Assembly: GCA_005518205.2 (NCBI GenBank)
Contig: RFFC02000035.1
Span: 1-64,000 of the forward strand
DNA: 64,000 bases
Direction: 5' to 3'
Origin: Hormoscilla sp. GUM202
GTDB lineage: Bacteria; Cyanobacteriota; Cyanobacteriia; Cyanobacteriales; Desertifilaceae
Shown here: positions 8,079 to 19,272 of the stretch, in pieces
Layout of the letters: each line of letters opens with the position of its first letter
Position numbering within the stretch: the stretch's first letter is position 1
Notes under the pieces: model-generated
The model's input: the letters and a program-made list of their open reading frames with translations, nothing else
What the model was told of the DNA's origin: nothing
Database searches by the model: none
Program-made: the position numbers and the translations under genes

Positions 8079-9316
8079 AGTTCGATTCAGTTGATCCTAA
8101 GGATATCCCCTGGCAGGAGAGTTTAGACCCGAAGTTGATGCGGCGACTTATGGGACCGATCTCCCAACAGGGAGTGGCGGGCACGCAATTGGCGGAGTCT
8201 ATTCTCCTCCGGATGCAGGCAATGACCGACCGATCGCCCCTCGCCATACAATTAGGACAGCGTCAGCATTGGGTAGCCCAGCGCTCGGCAGACGCCGTAC
8301 CTATTGTATATGCTCGGCCTGCTTCGATGTCTCCTGGGAGCGCTACTCCCACTAAGACTTCAAGTGATAGTCGGGGTCAAAATGTCAGTGCTGCTGACTT
8401 ACAACCTTCTGTACGGAAGCCATCGGGACCTGTCATTCAGGCAAAATTTGCCCGTCCCCCTGAGAAGTCCCCTGCTGATTTTTCCCAACCCCCGATCGCT
8501 GGCAGTCCGGAACTGCCAAAAAGACCGTTGGTACGGGCAAGGTCTGCTATATTTCCCGATGGGGGACCAAATGTGGTTGAAAAATTCCCCAAGGTGAGGG
8601 AACATAGTAATGAGGCGAGCAATCTCCCGGGCAGGCTAGCGGTGGCACCGTCGGCAAAAAACATGGTGGTACAACGGAAATTAGCACGACCAGTGGTGCG
8701 GGAAAATTCCCCCACGGATGGGGAGCGATCGCCAGTTACGGGGGGGCAGCCAACACCGTCAACTAATCGGGTGACGACTGGGGGTCCGGGAACTAACTCA
8801 ACTGGAAAAACTTTGGTAGTGCAACGGAAATTAGCACGACCAGTGGTGCGGGAAAATAATCCCACGGATGGGGAGCGCTCGACTAATCGAGTTCCGACTG
8901 CCGGTCTGGGAACTAACTCAACGGGAAAAACCTTGGTGGTGCAACGGAAATTAGCACGACCAGTGGTGCGGGAAAATAACCGCACGGATGGGGAGCGATC
9001 GCCAGTTCCCCTGCAATTGGCAACAGCTAGTAACGGAGGAGGTAGGACGGGCAAGAGGGTTGTCAACAACCATACTAGCAGTAATAATAAGGATGTCATT
9101 CAACGCCAGTCTTCACCCGAAAGCAATAATGGTGTCATTCAACGCCAGTTCTATCCAAACAGAGGATCGCCTACTATAATTCAGCGAAGTGAGGACGATA
9201 GTGGTGGAGGAGATGCCGATAATAAAGTGGAGGAGATAGCAGATAGAGTACAGCGCTTGCTCATGCAACGCTTGACCATTGAAACAGAGCGTAGGGGATT
9301 GAGCCGATGGTTTTAA
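8075..9316 (+). CDS. Repeat-rich Pro/Gln protein with conserved eCIS C-terminal helix
   Basis: 413 aa, start overlapping tube 2. Most of the chain is low-complexity and probably disordered. The motif [VI]Q[RA] recurs: VIQAKFARPPEKSP once, VVQRKLARPVVREN three times (encoded by near-identical DNA around 8666, 8816 and 8936), then VIQRQ twice and IIQRSE. The last ~30 residues (VEEIADRVQRLLMQRL followed by ERRG) form a helix of the type seen at the end of a small conserved eCIS protein encoded between tube and LysM genes. The same [VI]Q[RA] motif appears in the two cargo-like proteins at 28572 and 31675, so a docking or loading role is an attractive guess. Confidence 0.6.
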   Translation: MKFDSVDPKDIPWQESLDPKLMRRLMGPISQQGVAGTQLAESILLRMQAMTDRSPLAIQLGQRQHWVAQRSADAVPIVYARPASMSPGSATPTKTSSDSRGQNVSAADLQPSVRKPSGPVIQAKFARPPEKSPADFSQPPIAGSPELPKRPLVRARSAIFPDGGPNVVEKFPKVREHSNEASNLPGRLAVAPSAKNMVVQRKLARPVVRENSPTDGERSPVTGGQPTPSTNRVTTGGPGTNSTGKTLVVQRKLARPVVRENNPTDGERSTNRVPTAGLGTNSTGKTLVVQRKLARPVVRENNRTDGERSPVPLQLATASNGGGRTGKRVVNNHTSSNNKDVIQRQSSPESNNGVIQRQFYPNRGSPTIIQRSEDDSGGGDADNKVEEIADRVQRLLMQRLTIETERRGLSRWF

Positions 9317-10125
9317 GTATCACCCAGAAAAGTATAAAAAGCGGACTGAAGAAGCGTATTTGGGGGACAGAACTAGCCAAAATAACGATTGAGCGTGAAA
9401 GTACAAAAGAAGGTGTTCAGTATGAAGATATATTTGCCGAAGATCCTGATGTATTGTTCAATCCCAATCAAATTAATCTAACCAAGACTAATCAATGGAA
9501 TCGAGAGCCCCAGACTAGCAGTAGCAGTGGCGCACTGCAATTTGTCGGTGGCGATCCGAAAAGTTATACCATAGACCTGTTTTTCAATACCTACGAAGAT
9601 TTGTCGAGTGGGCAGTCAGGAGGTAAAATAAAGCAAGGGGTTTTGAAGAGTATCAAAGATTATGCAACGCCGAGTTTAGCGTTCTCATTTTTGGAAGAAT
9701 CAGCGGTCAGCGTTAAACCCTATACTGAAAAAGTTTGGGACTTGATCGAAATTGACAAGACTTTAACCCGTCCGCCCCGCTGTAAACTTTCCTGGGGAGC
9801 ATTCGGAAAAATTATTGTTGGTTTTGTTACGGAAATCAGCGAACTGTTTACTTTATTCTTGCCAGATGGCACCCCAGTGCGGGCAACCTTGACTTGCACG
9901 TTTGAGGAGGAAGATCCGGACAAGGAAAAAAAATTTGGGACTAAAGCTATTGATGACGACCCGGTGAGGATTGTCCGACGAGGCGAAACTCTCAGCAGCA
10001 TTGCTTATCAAGAGTATGACGACCCCAGTTTGTGGCGTGAAATTGCGAGAATAAATGGTATAGACAACCCTCGGAACTTGCAACCAGGTCAGCGGCTCGT
10101 GATTCCAGTATTGCGTCCGCAATGA
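9307..10125 (+). CDS. eCIS tube-initiator with C-terminal LysM (Pvc7/Afp7-like)
   Basis: 272 aa. Residues ~20-215 match the CIS tube family that links the tube to the spike hub (FNPNQINLTKTNQWN, GGDPKSYTIDLFFNTYEDL, PPRCKLSWGAFGKIIVGFVTEI, FLPDGTPVRATLTCTFEE). The C-terminal ~50 residues are a LysM module (VRRGETLSSIAYQEYDDPSLWREIARINGI). It overlaps the preceding gene by 10 bp. Within the particle LysM is taken to help baseplate assembly rather than peptidoglycan binding, since no export signal is present. Confidence 0.9.
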   Translation: MVLSITQKSIKSGLKKRIWGTELAKITIERESTKEGVQYEDIFAEDPDVLFNPNQINLTKTNQWNREPQTSSSSGALQFVGGDPKSYTIDLFFNTYEDLSSGQSGGKIKQGVLKSIKDYATPSLAFSFLEESAVSVKPYTEKVWDLIEIDKTLTRPPRCKLSWGAFGKIIVGFVTEISELFTLFLPDGTPVRATLTCTFEEEDPDKEKKFGTKAIDDDPVRIVRRGETLSSIAYQEYDDPSLWREIARINGIDNPRNLQPGQRLVIPVLRPQ

Positions 10126-10187
10126 GCAACTGGCAATAAAATGGTGAATTGAAAATGGTGAATTGAGAATGGAGGTGAGAGATAGCG

Positions 10188-11201
10188 TTGACCTATAGTA
10201 CCATAGCAACAACCAACGAAGGCGACAGCCAAACGCCTCAGTTTAAGGTGAAGATTCAAAACCAGCAGCTTTCATACCCGATATCCGTATTGATTGATGA
10301 AGATTTGACAGCACCAAATATGTTCGAGATTGTGCTGACAAATTGGGACGAACAAAAAAGTGAATGGAAGGAAAGCGATCTCCTCGAACTTGGCAATGAA
10401 GTGGAGATTTTTATGGGGTACCGGAAAAATATGAAAAAACTCATGCTCGGAGAACTTACTGGAATAGAGCCAGACTTTAAGCTGGGAGAAGTACCCCGAT
10501 TGACAATACGCGGTTACGATTACAGTTATCCTTTACTAAAAGGGGAAAAAACCAGAACATTTACCGACATAACGGATAGCGATATTGCGTCCAAAATTGC
10601 TAAGGAATATGGGTTGAGGTACAAAGGAGAGCAGACAGAGATAGAACTAGATTACGTGCTCCAGCACAATCAAACGGATTGGGAATTCTTGCTGACTCGC
10701 GCTGCCAGAATAGGATATGTAGTGTATGTTAGAGAAAAAGATCTGTATTTTCATCGCCTGAAAAGGACGGAGGAACCAACGGTAACTCTCGAACAAAGCA
10801 GGGATAACTTGAATTTTTATTGTCGGTTAAGTAGTTTAACCCAAGTGAAAAAAATTGAGGTGAGTGGATGGAAGCAGGAAAAGAAAAAAGCATTTGTAGT
10901 AGGACAGCCTCAAAGCCATGCTGGACCTAAGGATCCAGTAGTTCGTTTACTGCATCCAGTTATTAACAGCGATCAAGCCACACAAATCGCTCGGGGGCAG
11001 TCGGAAAAAATGGCTCTCAGTTATATCAGTGGCGAAATAACCTGTATTGGTCGGACTGATTTGCAGGCGGGCATGACAGTCAATATTCAAGACGTAGGCA
11101 AGCAATTTAACGGGATCTACTACATAACAACTGTCACCCATACCTATAACTCGATCAGAGGCTATCGTACTGCATTGACAGTGAGGAGGAATGCCACATG
11201 A
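10188..11201 (+). CDS. Spike hub, phage late control gpD family (Pvc8 N-terminal part)
   Basis: 337 aa starting at a TTG (10188) placed 8 nt after a strong GGAGGTGAG; no ATG fits. The protein has the VgrG/gp27-type hub pattern: PISVLIDEDLTAPNMFEIVLTNWD, ELGNEVEIFMGY, LTRAARIGYVVYVREKDLYFHRL, and the late stretch QSEKMALSYISGEITCIGRTDLQAGMTVNI. It forms the trimeric base between tube and spike. Here hub and spike are separate genes overlapping by 4 bp, whereas in VgrG they are fused. A short AATGGTGAATTGA repeat lies just upstream. Confidence 0.9.
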   Translation: MTYSTIATTNEGDSQTPQFKVKIQNQQLSYPISVLIDEDLTAPNMFEIVLTNWDEQKSEWKESDLLELGNEVEIFMGYRKNMKKLMLGELTGIEPDFKLGEVPRLTIRGYDYSYPLLKGEKTRTFTDITDSDIASKIAKEYGLRYKGEQTEIELDYVLQHNQTDWEFLLTRAARIGYVVYVREKDLYFHRLKRTEEPTVTLEQSRDNLNFYCRLSSLTQVKKIEVSGWKQEKKKAFVVGQPQSHAGPKDPVVRLLHPVINSDQATQIARGQSEKMALSYISGEITCIGRTDLQAGMTVNIQDVGKQFNGIYYITTVTHTYNSIRGYRTALTVRRNAT

Positions 11202-11884
11202 TCTCAATGGAGTCCCTGGTTAATTTAATCGCACCAGTGGATGGTCGGGAAGGTCGTTTCTACGGCGTAGCAGTTGGAGTAGTGACCAATATTCAAGATC
11301 CCGAAAAGTTAGGGCGCGTCAAGGTAAAATTTCCTTGGCTATCGGAAAAAGATGAAAGCCGCTGGGCGAGAATTGTTAGCCCAATGGGGATTTACTTTTT
11401 CCCGAAAGTAGAGGACGAAGTATTGGTAATCTTCGAGCATGGAGATATGAATTTTCCCTACATCTTAGGGGGGTTGTGGAACAATGAAGATAAGCCGCCC
11501 GCGTCCGGTGATTATGGAGAAAAGACCCAGCGGCTGTTGAAGTCGAGCAGCGGTCACACTATAGTGCTGGACAATACGGAAAAGGGAGAAAAGATAATAT
11601 TGGAGTCGAGCAGCGGTCACACTATAGTGCTGGACGATACGGAAAAGGGAGAAAAGATAATATTGGAGTCGAGCAGCGGTCAGTCTATAGTGCTTGAGGA
11701 TAGGGAAAATGGAGGAAAAATTGTCATCAGCGATAATACAGGGAAGAATAAAATAGAGATTGACAGTACAAATAACACCATGACTATTGCCGTAGAAAAT
11801 AATTTGATTATCGAGGCAAAGGGTAAAATAAGCATGAAGGGTAATGAGATCGACATGAAGGGTAATGAGATAAGCATGAACTAG
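11198..11884 (+). CDS. Spike protein, gpV/gp5 OB-fold with beta-helix repeats
   Basis: 228 aa. The N-terminal half is the OB fold of baseplate assembly protein V (GVAVGVVTNIQDPEKLGRVK, WARIVSPMGIYFFPKVEDEV, LGGLWN). The C-terminal half contains three near-identical ~22-residue repeats starting SSSG[HQ][TS]IVL (DNA period 66 bp, 11548-11745), then NNTMTIAVENNLIIEAKGKI and two MKGNEI units, as expected for a triple-stranded beta-helix needle. It punctures the target membrane. Start overlaps the hub gene. The tip may be capped by the protein at 25395. Confidence 0.92.
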   Translation: MISMESLVNLIAPVDGREGRFYGVAVGVVTNIQDPEKLGRVKVKFPWLSEKDESRWARIVSPMGIYFFPKVEDEVLVIFEHGDMNFPYILGGLWNNEDKPPASGDYGEKTQRLLKSSSGHTIVLDNTEKGEKIILESSSGHTIVLDDTEKGEKIILESSSGQSIVLEDRENGGKIVISDNTGKNKIEIDSTNNTMTIAVENNLIIEAKGKISMKGNEIDMKGNEISMN

Positions 11885-11919
11885 GCGTAAAAATGGTGGG
11901 GCCCTAGAGGTGAAAGAGG

Positions 11920-12309
11920 ATGAAAATTGATTTTCTTGGGGTGGGATGGAATTTTCCTGTTAAGCTGGATGGAGAAACAAAAATTGCCATGGCAGCTTAT
12001 GAGGAGAGCGTTCGTCAGGCCATTTGGACGGTACTCAGTATTGCACCGGGAGAACGGCCCATGCGCCCGCAATTCGGTTGTGGTATTCATAATTTAGTGT
12101 TTGCTCGCAATAGTGCTGACACCTCCGGACAGTTAGTAGATGCCGTCCGTCAGGCATTAAATCGCTGGGAACCGCGCATTGATATTCTGGAAGTTGATGC
12201 TTATCCTCAGGAGGGCCAGCAGAACAAAATCCTGATTGAAATTAACTACCAGGTTCGCCGCACGAATAATCGCTATAATTTGGTCTATCCGTTCTATCTG
12301 GAGTATTAA
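11920..12309 (+). CDS. Baseplate wedge protein gp25 family
   Basis: 129 aa, the family length. The GPW_gp25 pattern is clear: FLGVGWNFPVKLD, VRQAIWTVLSIAPGERPMRPQFGCGIHNLVF, and QALNRWEPRIDILEV. gp25 joins sheath initiation to the baseplate wedge. A GAAAGAGG ribosome site precedes the ATG. It stands directly before the two large baseplate J genes, the standard eCIS order. Confidence 0.95.
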   Translation: MKIDFLGVGWNFPVKLDGETKIAMAAYEESVRQAIWTVLSIAPGERPMRPQFGCGIHNLVFARNSADTSGQLVDAVRQALNRWEPRIDILEVDAYPQEGQQNKILIEINYQVRRTNNRYNLVYPFYLEY

Positions 12310-12324
12310 CTGGAGTATTAAGTT

Positions 12325-15300
12325 ATGGCAGTACAGCCCCCGAAAATAGACAAACGTACTGAGGCTGAGATTGTTAACCAAACGGTGGCCTTGGCGCAAT
12401 ATTACACCAGTTGGGTGCAACCGACTCCAGAGGCGTTACGCGATCGCATTCTGGTTTCAGATATCGTGAAGGACGACGGCACCACGATCGCCACTGCCGG
12501 AACCTTAGTAGATGCAACCTTAGCGGTGACGATTAGCGAGATGGTCACCGAACCGATCCGGGTAAAAGGGTGGAATACTCATGAGGATACGCCACAACCA
12601 GATGCGGGACTGGCTTTAATTAACATTTTCGGTCGCATGGCGTCCCAAGTCAGCGATCGCCTGAATCAGTCTCTGAATAAAAACCTACTGGCGTTCCTGA
12701 ATCTAATAGGCACCCAAATGCAACCGCCAAGGGCGGCGCGAGTACCCCTGACTTTTTATCTGGCTACGGGGAGTACCGGTGCTTTAGTGCCAGCAGGCAC
12801 TCAAGTTGCAGCACAGCCCCGAGAAGGAGAAGAGGAAGAGGTAATCTTTGAGACGGAAAGAAACTTGACGATGACATCGGCCCAGTTGCAAGCAGTGTTT
12901 GTTAGGGAACCTGAACATGACCGATACAGCGATCGCACGTCACGGGCGACGGGGAAAGAGGATGAAGCATTTTTGGCATTTGGAGACAAACGCCAGAAGG
13001 AACATAGCCTTTACGAACATAGCTTTTACATTGCCCGAGACGATCTGTTTACCCTGGCAGCACCGAAAAAAGCGACGCTAACCATTAATAGTACGAATTG
13101 GGAGGGATTGGCAGCTTTACCCATCACTTGGTCCTACTGGGATGGGACGGTTTGGCAGCCCTTATTAGGAATAATTGAGGGGTTAACAGTTGTTGTCGAT
13201 CCGGGTCAAGATCGGGTGAGAGTGCTGCCTGGAAAAGCTGTAAACTCCGAGGGGAAACAGATCCATTTAACTCAAGAACAGCCGATTTATTTGTCTGGGC
13301 GAAGAGACGAGACGAGAATAATAGTCATTTCCGCGAATTCAATTTCGCCAAAGGTGGAAGCGGTCAGCGCAACTAGCGCAGCTCATCCAGCCCATACCCA
13401 TATCCGTCTTGCTTATATAACGATTGACTCCGAAGGTGTAATTAGCAAGTCCCTGCCTGCAGAAACGGGTTCACAAGCGCCTTGGATACTGTCTTTAAAC
13501 AAATTCCCCGTTCCGACTAAAAAGATCATCAATGATGAGAAGAACGCAGCTTGGCTAAAAGCTCAGCTTCTCAATACAGTCCTCCCTCCTAATAAAACTT
13601 TACCCAAGATAAATAACATTAAAGTACGGGTCGAGTGCGATCGCTCGGACATCGCCCCGGACCTGTGCTTGGAAAATACAACGACCCTGGATATAAGTAA
13701 AGATTTCTATCCCTTTGGGGAACGGCCCCGCTTCAATGAAACCTTTTATATAGCTAGTAAGGATGTTTTCTCCAAAGCAGGTAAGACAGTCCATGTGGAC
13801 TTGACTTTAAGCAAGGAGTTGCCCATTAATACGGATGGTGGCGCACAAGTCCTCTGGGAAGCATGGGATGGCACGACCTGGCGAGTTGTCAAGCAAAATA
13901 CCGCTGGAGTGAATGCGGCTAATTTTACGGCCAGTGGGGAGGTGACTCTGACTCTCCCAGGGAACATGGCACCCTCCGAAGTGAATGGAGAAAGCAATTA
14001 TTGGATCCGCGCCCGTCTTGTCCAGGGCAGCTACGGAACAGATACCGCTTACGGTAATGCGACTAGATTTACAACCCTCAGCGAACAGCGGAATAAGGAC
14101 TCGAACACCCTTAAGGTTAGTAGCGTTAGAGGGTTTATGCCAGGCGATCGCATCGACATCGCCTTAGGTAGCGACCAGCAGGAAAGCCAGGAAATATCAG
14201 CGGTTAATACGTCTAACAATCAAATTACCCTCAAAAACTCCCTTACCCACAGTCATCCCCAGGGCACTTCGGTATTTCAGCATGACTCCGAACTCTTGGC
14301 ACCGCCCTCAGTCAAGTCCCTGAAATTGGGCTATGACTATAAGTCGGGCGATCGCGCCCTTGACGCTTGCTATACTTACAATAACTTTACTTACGTCGAT
14401 CGCACCACTGCCGCCAGCAGCAGTACGGCTGAGGGGTTTCCCCCGTTTACCTCCACAGCAGAGAGGAGTCCCGCTCTATATTTGGGTTTCGACCGGCCCC
14501 TGGCAAATCAGTTGACTACGCTTTATCTCCAGGTAGCACCACCCTTACCCGGGGAAGTCACCGGGAGAGAAACTGTGAGGAAACCGGCTAAGGTGGTTTG
14601 GGAATATGCAAGTCCAGATGGATGGCAGCTTTTAGAAGTGTTAGATGAAACGGAAACTTTCAGCGATCGCGGCTTAATTGAATTTATCGGTCCCACAGAC
14701 TTCTCATCAAGATCCGAGTTCGGCCAACAGCTATACTGGCTGCGGGGACGCTGGGAAAGCGGTCAATTTCAGATTCAACCGCGCTTGCAACAGATCCTTA
14801 CTAACACGACTTGGGCCAGTCAGACCACGACTCTAAGCCAGGAAATTCTCGGTTCGAGCGATGGGAACCCCAATCAAACTTTCTTTACTTCCCAATCTCC
14901 AGTATTAAAGGGACAGGGACTGCAAGTACGGGAACAAAATGTCCCCTCCTTACCAGAGAAAATCGCTATCGAAGAGTTGGAAGGCTATGACGCCATCACC
15001 GTTATCCCAGATGACGCCGGTCTACCCTTAGAAGTATGGGTGTACTGGCATGAAGTACCTGATTTCTACGGTTCGGGACCCCGCGATCGTCATTACGTCC
15101 TGGATCGCCTGACTGGGGAAGTTCGCTTTGGAGACGGTCAGTACGGCATGGTACCGCCCATCGGACGCAGCAATATCCGCATGGCTTTTTACCGCACCGG
15201 TGGGGGGAAACGGGGAAACCGAGAGGCGAAAACAATTGCCCAATTGAACACTACAATTCCCTATGTCGATAGCGTTACCAACCTGGAAGGGGCTAGCGGC

Positions 15301-16290
15301 GGTGCGGAACGAGAAGCATTAGATCGGGTGCAGGAACGGGGGCCCAAGACTCTGCGCCATCGCCACCGGGCTGTAACTGCTGAAGATATTGAAGATCTAG
15401 CATTCGAGGCTTCCGCAGAGGTGGCGCGGGCTTTGGCAATTACTCCCCATTTTAGCTATACTGGCTTGCTCTGGTTACCCACATACAACCTAACTTTGGA
15501 CGCCTTAGGTGATATAACAGTTACTGTCAAGGTGCTGGACCCGGTTGGAGAGCAGCAGTTCGACGTGATTGTTAGCGGTCCGGGTCGAGGGGTGCCTTAC
15601 CATCGGCAACGGATTACCTGCGATCGGGATAACCCCCCTAAGGCACCCCAAGTGACTTACTCTGTCAGTGCTGCTGATTTTGCTCTGGGGAAGGAATGGA
15701 AAGTTTATCTGACAACCGGTAGTAAGGATGGAGTCAGTGGCGAAATTACTATCCAATATCCAGGGGGTTCCATCAATAACGATCGTTTCCGCGATTTGAC
15801 CGCCAATCCTTATCCCACGGTAAAAGATGCAGGTCAGGTTTCTGTTATAATCGTGCCTGACAGCGATACAATCCCGCCCACTCCTAGTTTGGGATTGGTA
15901 AATCGGGTTGAAGCCTATTTGCAAGAACGTTGTGCGGCGACTCTGACCGAACTGCAAGTCACGGAACCGGACTGGGTGGAAGTGACGGTGACCGTAACCG
16001 TTGTGCCGATTTCCTTCGGCCTCGCTGACCGGGCGAGAACCGCCGTGAAGAATGCCTTGAGCAGTTTCTTGCATCCCATCACTGGCGGTCCAGATGGTCG
16101 GGGATGGGCATTCGGTCGCCAACCCCACAGGTCAGACTTGTACTCCTTACTAGAAGGGATCCCGGAGGTCGATCGCGTGGCGACTCTATCCGTTGTCAGT
16201 AAAGAGGTCGCGAATGACCAGACGATTTCCCAACTAACAGAAACGCAATTAATTTTCTCGGGCAATCACCAGGTAATCTTGACCTACTAA
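12325..16290 (+). CDS. Baseplate J-like protein 1 (Pvc11-like)
   Basis: 1,321 aa, large as is usual for the first eCIS J protein. N-terminal [26 protein letters not shown] is characteristic. The middle contains several beta-sandwich-like stretches (twice a [ST]W-YWDGT-W pattern), and the J core lies in the last ~400 residues ([40 protein letters not shown] ... [17 protein letters not shown]). Together with the next protein it forms the wedge dimer surrounding the hub. It starts 15 bp after gp25 and has many HIP1 sites. No frame disruption is seen. Confidence 0.92.
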
Positions 16291-16343
16291 GCTATACTCC
16301 CACCTCCAATCGCAAACCTCAAATTTCAAATAGGAATAGGATT

Positions 16344-19256
16344 ATGTCCCTACCGCTGCCCAACCTAGATAACCGCACCTATGCAGAACTGGTAGAAGAA
16401 GCGCGATCGCTCATTCCCAGCGAATACCGGCAATGGACGGACCACAACCCCACAGATCCGGGCATTATCCTAATCGAGATGCTGGCTTGGTTGAGCGAAA
16501 TGGTGCTCTACCGCGTCGATCGAGTACCGGACAAGAATATCAAAGCCTTTCTGAAGCTGCTGAACGGACCGGAATGGCAGTTGCCACCAGACCTGGAAAC
16601 TGCCATTCGCGAGACCATTGTGGAACTGCGCCAACGCTACCGGGCTGTCAGTAGTGAGGATTTTGAGCAGTTGATACTGGAAAATTGGCCAGTCGTCAAG
16701 CGGGTGCGATGTATCCCAGAACGGAACTTGGAACTGAAAGAATCTCAACCTACTAGGGCACCCGGACATGTCAGTATAGTCGTAGTTCCCGATATCGGGG
16801 CTGAGTTTTCGGTACTGGAATTTGCTGGAGAAACTTATATGACAGTAGGTTCGAGCTTGGCGAACGATCTTTCAGCCTTTACCCTAGAAGGTTGGATAAA
16901 GACTGCGTTCGTTTCAGGAGTAAACAGCCTCTGCGGTCAAAATAATGCTATTAAATTGGAAATTAGCAGCGATGGTCAACTTTCAGCATGGACGGTCAAT
17001 GGCGGGACGGTAGAGGTGGATTATCCAGCAGATTGGCAGTGGCATCATGTTGCTCTAGTGGGTACCGGGACAAGATTATTGCTCTACATTGATGGCATAG
17101 AGCGGGGGACGGGAGGAACAAACACCGGTAATTACGGTGATTCGGAGGAAGATTTTCAAATTGGCGCGGGAGTTGGGGCGGGTGGTTCTTCCCAGCCGTT
17201 TTTAGGTCAAATTACCGAGGTGCGTCTCTGGAATAGGGCCCGCAGTGTCGATCAAATTCAGGCAGATATGCACCGGCAATTAACAGGGACAGAAGCAGGA
17301 TTACTTGGCTATTGGCCATTGGATGAAGGTGCGGGGAACATCGCCTACGACAGGACAGCTAATCAACGTCACGGAATTATATATAATGCGCAATGGGTAG
17401 CTTCAGAACTCGCGTTAACACGGCAAGCAGCAGAGACTCCAGCGAATTCGGAGAGAGGGGTTTATGTACTGGGACTTGACCAAACACGGGTTGTGGTAGG
17501 ATCTATGGCCAGTAATAATTTTTCTCAGGGATTTACAATAGAAGCGTGGATGTTCTACGATAGCATTATAGACGGGGCGACAATAATGGATTTCCTATAT
17601 AATTACACGACGAGTCGCGTGAGATTAACTCAGGTAGGAACAAACAGCCTGGTATTACAGATTATTGATGGTGGAGATTCAACGAGTATAGAGGCATCAG
17701 ATAGTTTAGAAACTGATAAATGGCTACATTTGGCGGCAACTGTTGATGGCTCCGGTAAAAGTCAATTATACAAAGATGGTCATCTGCTCGCAGAGGGAGA
17801 ATGTGAGTGGCCGAGTATAGGTTGGTATAATAATCACATAGGTTGGAGTAATGAGTCGAAGCGCACGTTCATTGATGGGAAAATCAGTGAAGTTCGGATC
17901 TGGAAGAAAGCGCGTACCAAAGCAGAAATTCAAGAAAATAGGCAGCGCCAGTTGACGGGAAAAGAAGAGGGTTTGCTTCATTATTGGCCTTTAGATGAAG
18001 GAGTAGGTATGATAGGTTATGACTACACGTCTAATGATCCAATGAATATGCGAATATGGAATCAGTCGCTGAGGGATAAAAAATGGAAATTAGCGGATCT
18101 GAAGTTAGCAAAAGCAATAGGGAAGTCGAGGCGAGAAAAGCAGTCATCAATAATATTTCCTGATTATCAACCCTTGGGTTATATTAATTTGGGTCGGCAA
18201 CCGCAATTTAAGGTCGGTCGCGATATTACCATAGAAGCCTGGATTATGGTAACACTGTCCTCGAACAATAGAAGTATAGTTTCTAAGATGTACGATTCGG
18301 AGACAACGGCAAGTGGGTATGGATTGCTTCTGGACAGGACGGCAGGTATCTACGGTATCAAATTTGGTCTGAAGACAACATCTGGAGACATTCAGTATCT
18401 CAGTAGCGGTCGTATTGGGAGATTTGAGAAAGTATGGTTGCATATTGCCGCAACATACGACGGTAAGCAGATGCGCTTGTATGTTGACGGGAAGCAACGT
18501 GCCGCGAAGGATATGGCGGCGGATAGCATTGATTACGACCCCGATACAGACTTAAATATAGGTAGGTCTCATGAAAATGGGTCAGAATTTATGGGGCAAA
18601 TTAGGGAGGTGCGGATATGGAACATTGCTTGCCCACAAGAGCAGATCTCAGCCAATATGAACCAGCAGTTAACAGGGGCAGAAGACGGCTTAATTGGCTA
18701 TTGGCCTTTAGATACGGGGTCGGGAAATCTGGCGATCGATCGCACCCCTAACCAAAATCACGGGTTCATTTGCGGGGGCGCCAAATGGGCAAAAACCTTA
18801 GGTCCAGATATCGCACCCACGCCCGAGGCGATCGCCTCGGCGAGTGGGCCGCAACTGCCCAAACCCAGTCCGATCTTACGTCGTGAGTTGTGGACCTATC
18901 TAGACGAACGGCGACTCTTAACTACCCGCCATCATGTTGTCGGACCTGAGTATGTAAAGGTGAGAATTGCTGCTACATTACATCTCAAAGTAGGAACTCG
19001 CCCAGAGGAAGTTCCCCCCGAAGCAGTAGACCGTGTCAATCAATTTTTCCATCCGCTGCATGGAGGAGCTGATGGGAAGGGTTGGCCCTTTGGTCGGGAC
19101 GTTTATCTTTCCGAACTCTACGCCTTGCTGGATAATGTACCTGGAGTGGATTACGTTTCAACGGTGACCTTACAAGGATCTGAAAGCAGCGTTACCCTTC
19201 AAGATCACCAGCTTGTGGAAATAGAAGTTGACCGGAATAGTTTTACAATAGCATGA
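16344..19256 (+). CDS. Baseplate J-like protein 2 with three inserted LamG domains (Pvc12-like)
   Basis: 970 aa. The ends are an ordinary eCIS J protein: residues 1-150 ([54 protein letters not shown], up to IVVVPD) and ~830-970 ([47 protein letters not shown]). Between them sit three LamG/concanavalin-like domains at about 155-355, 370-575 and 605-815. Each ends in the motif QLTG-E-GL--YWPLD-G-G and has a DG---R-W---R strand pair. The insertion falls in one surface loop. LamG domains commonly bind sugars or surface proteins, so this wedge may help the particle recognise or anchor to a surface; that role is inferred. Confidence 0.92.
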
Positions 19257-19272
19257 GGAGGTGAAAACAGCT

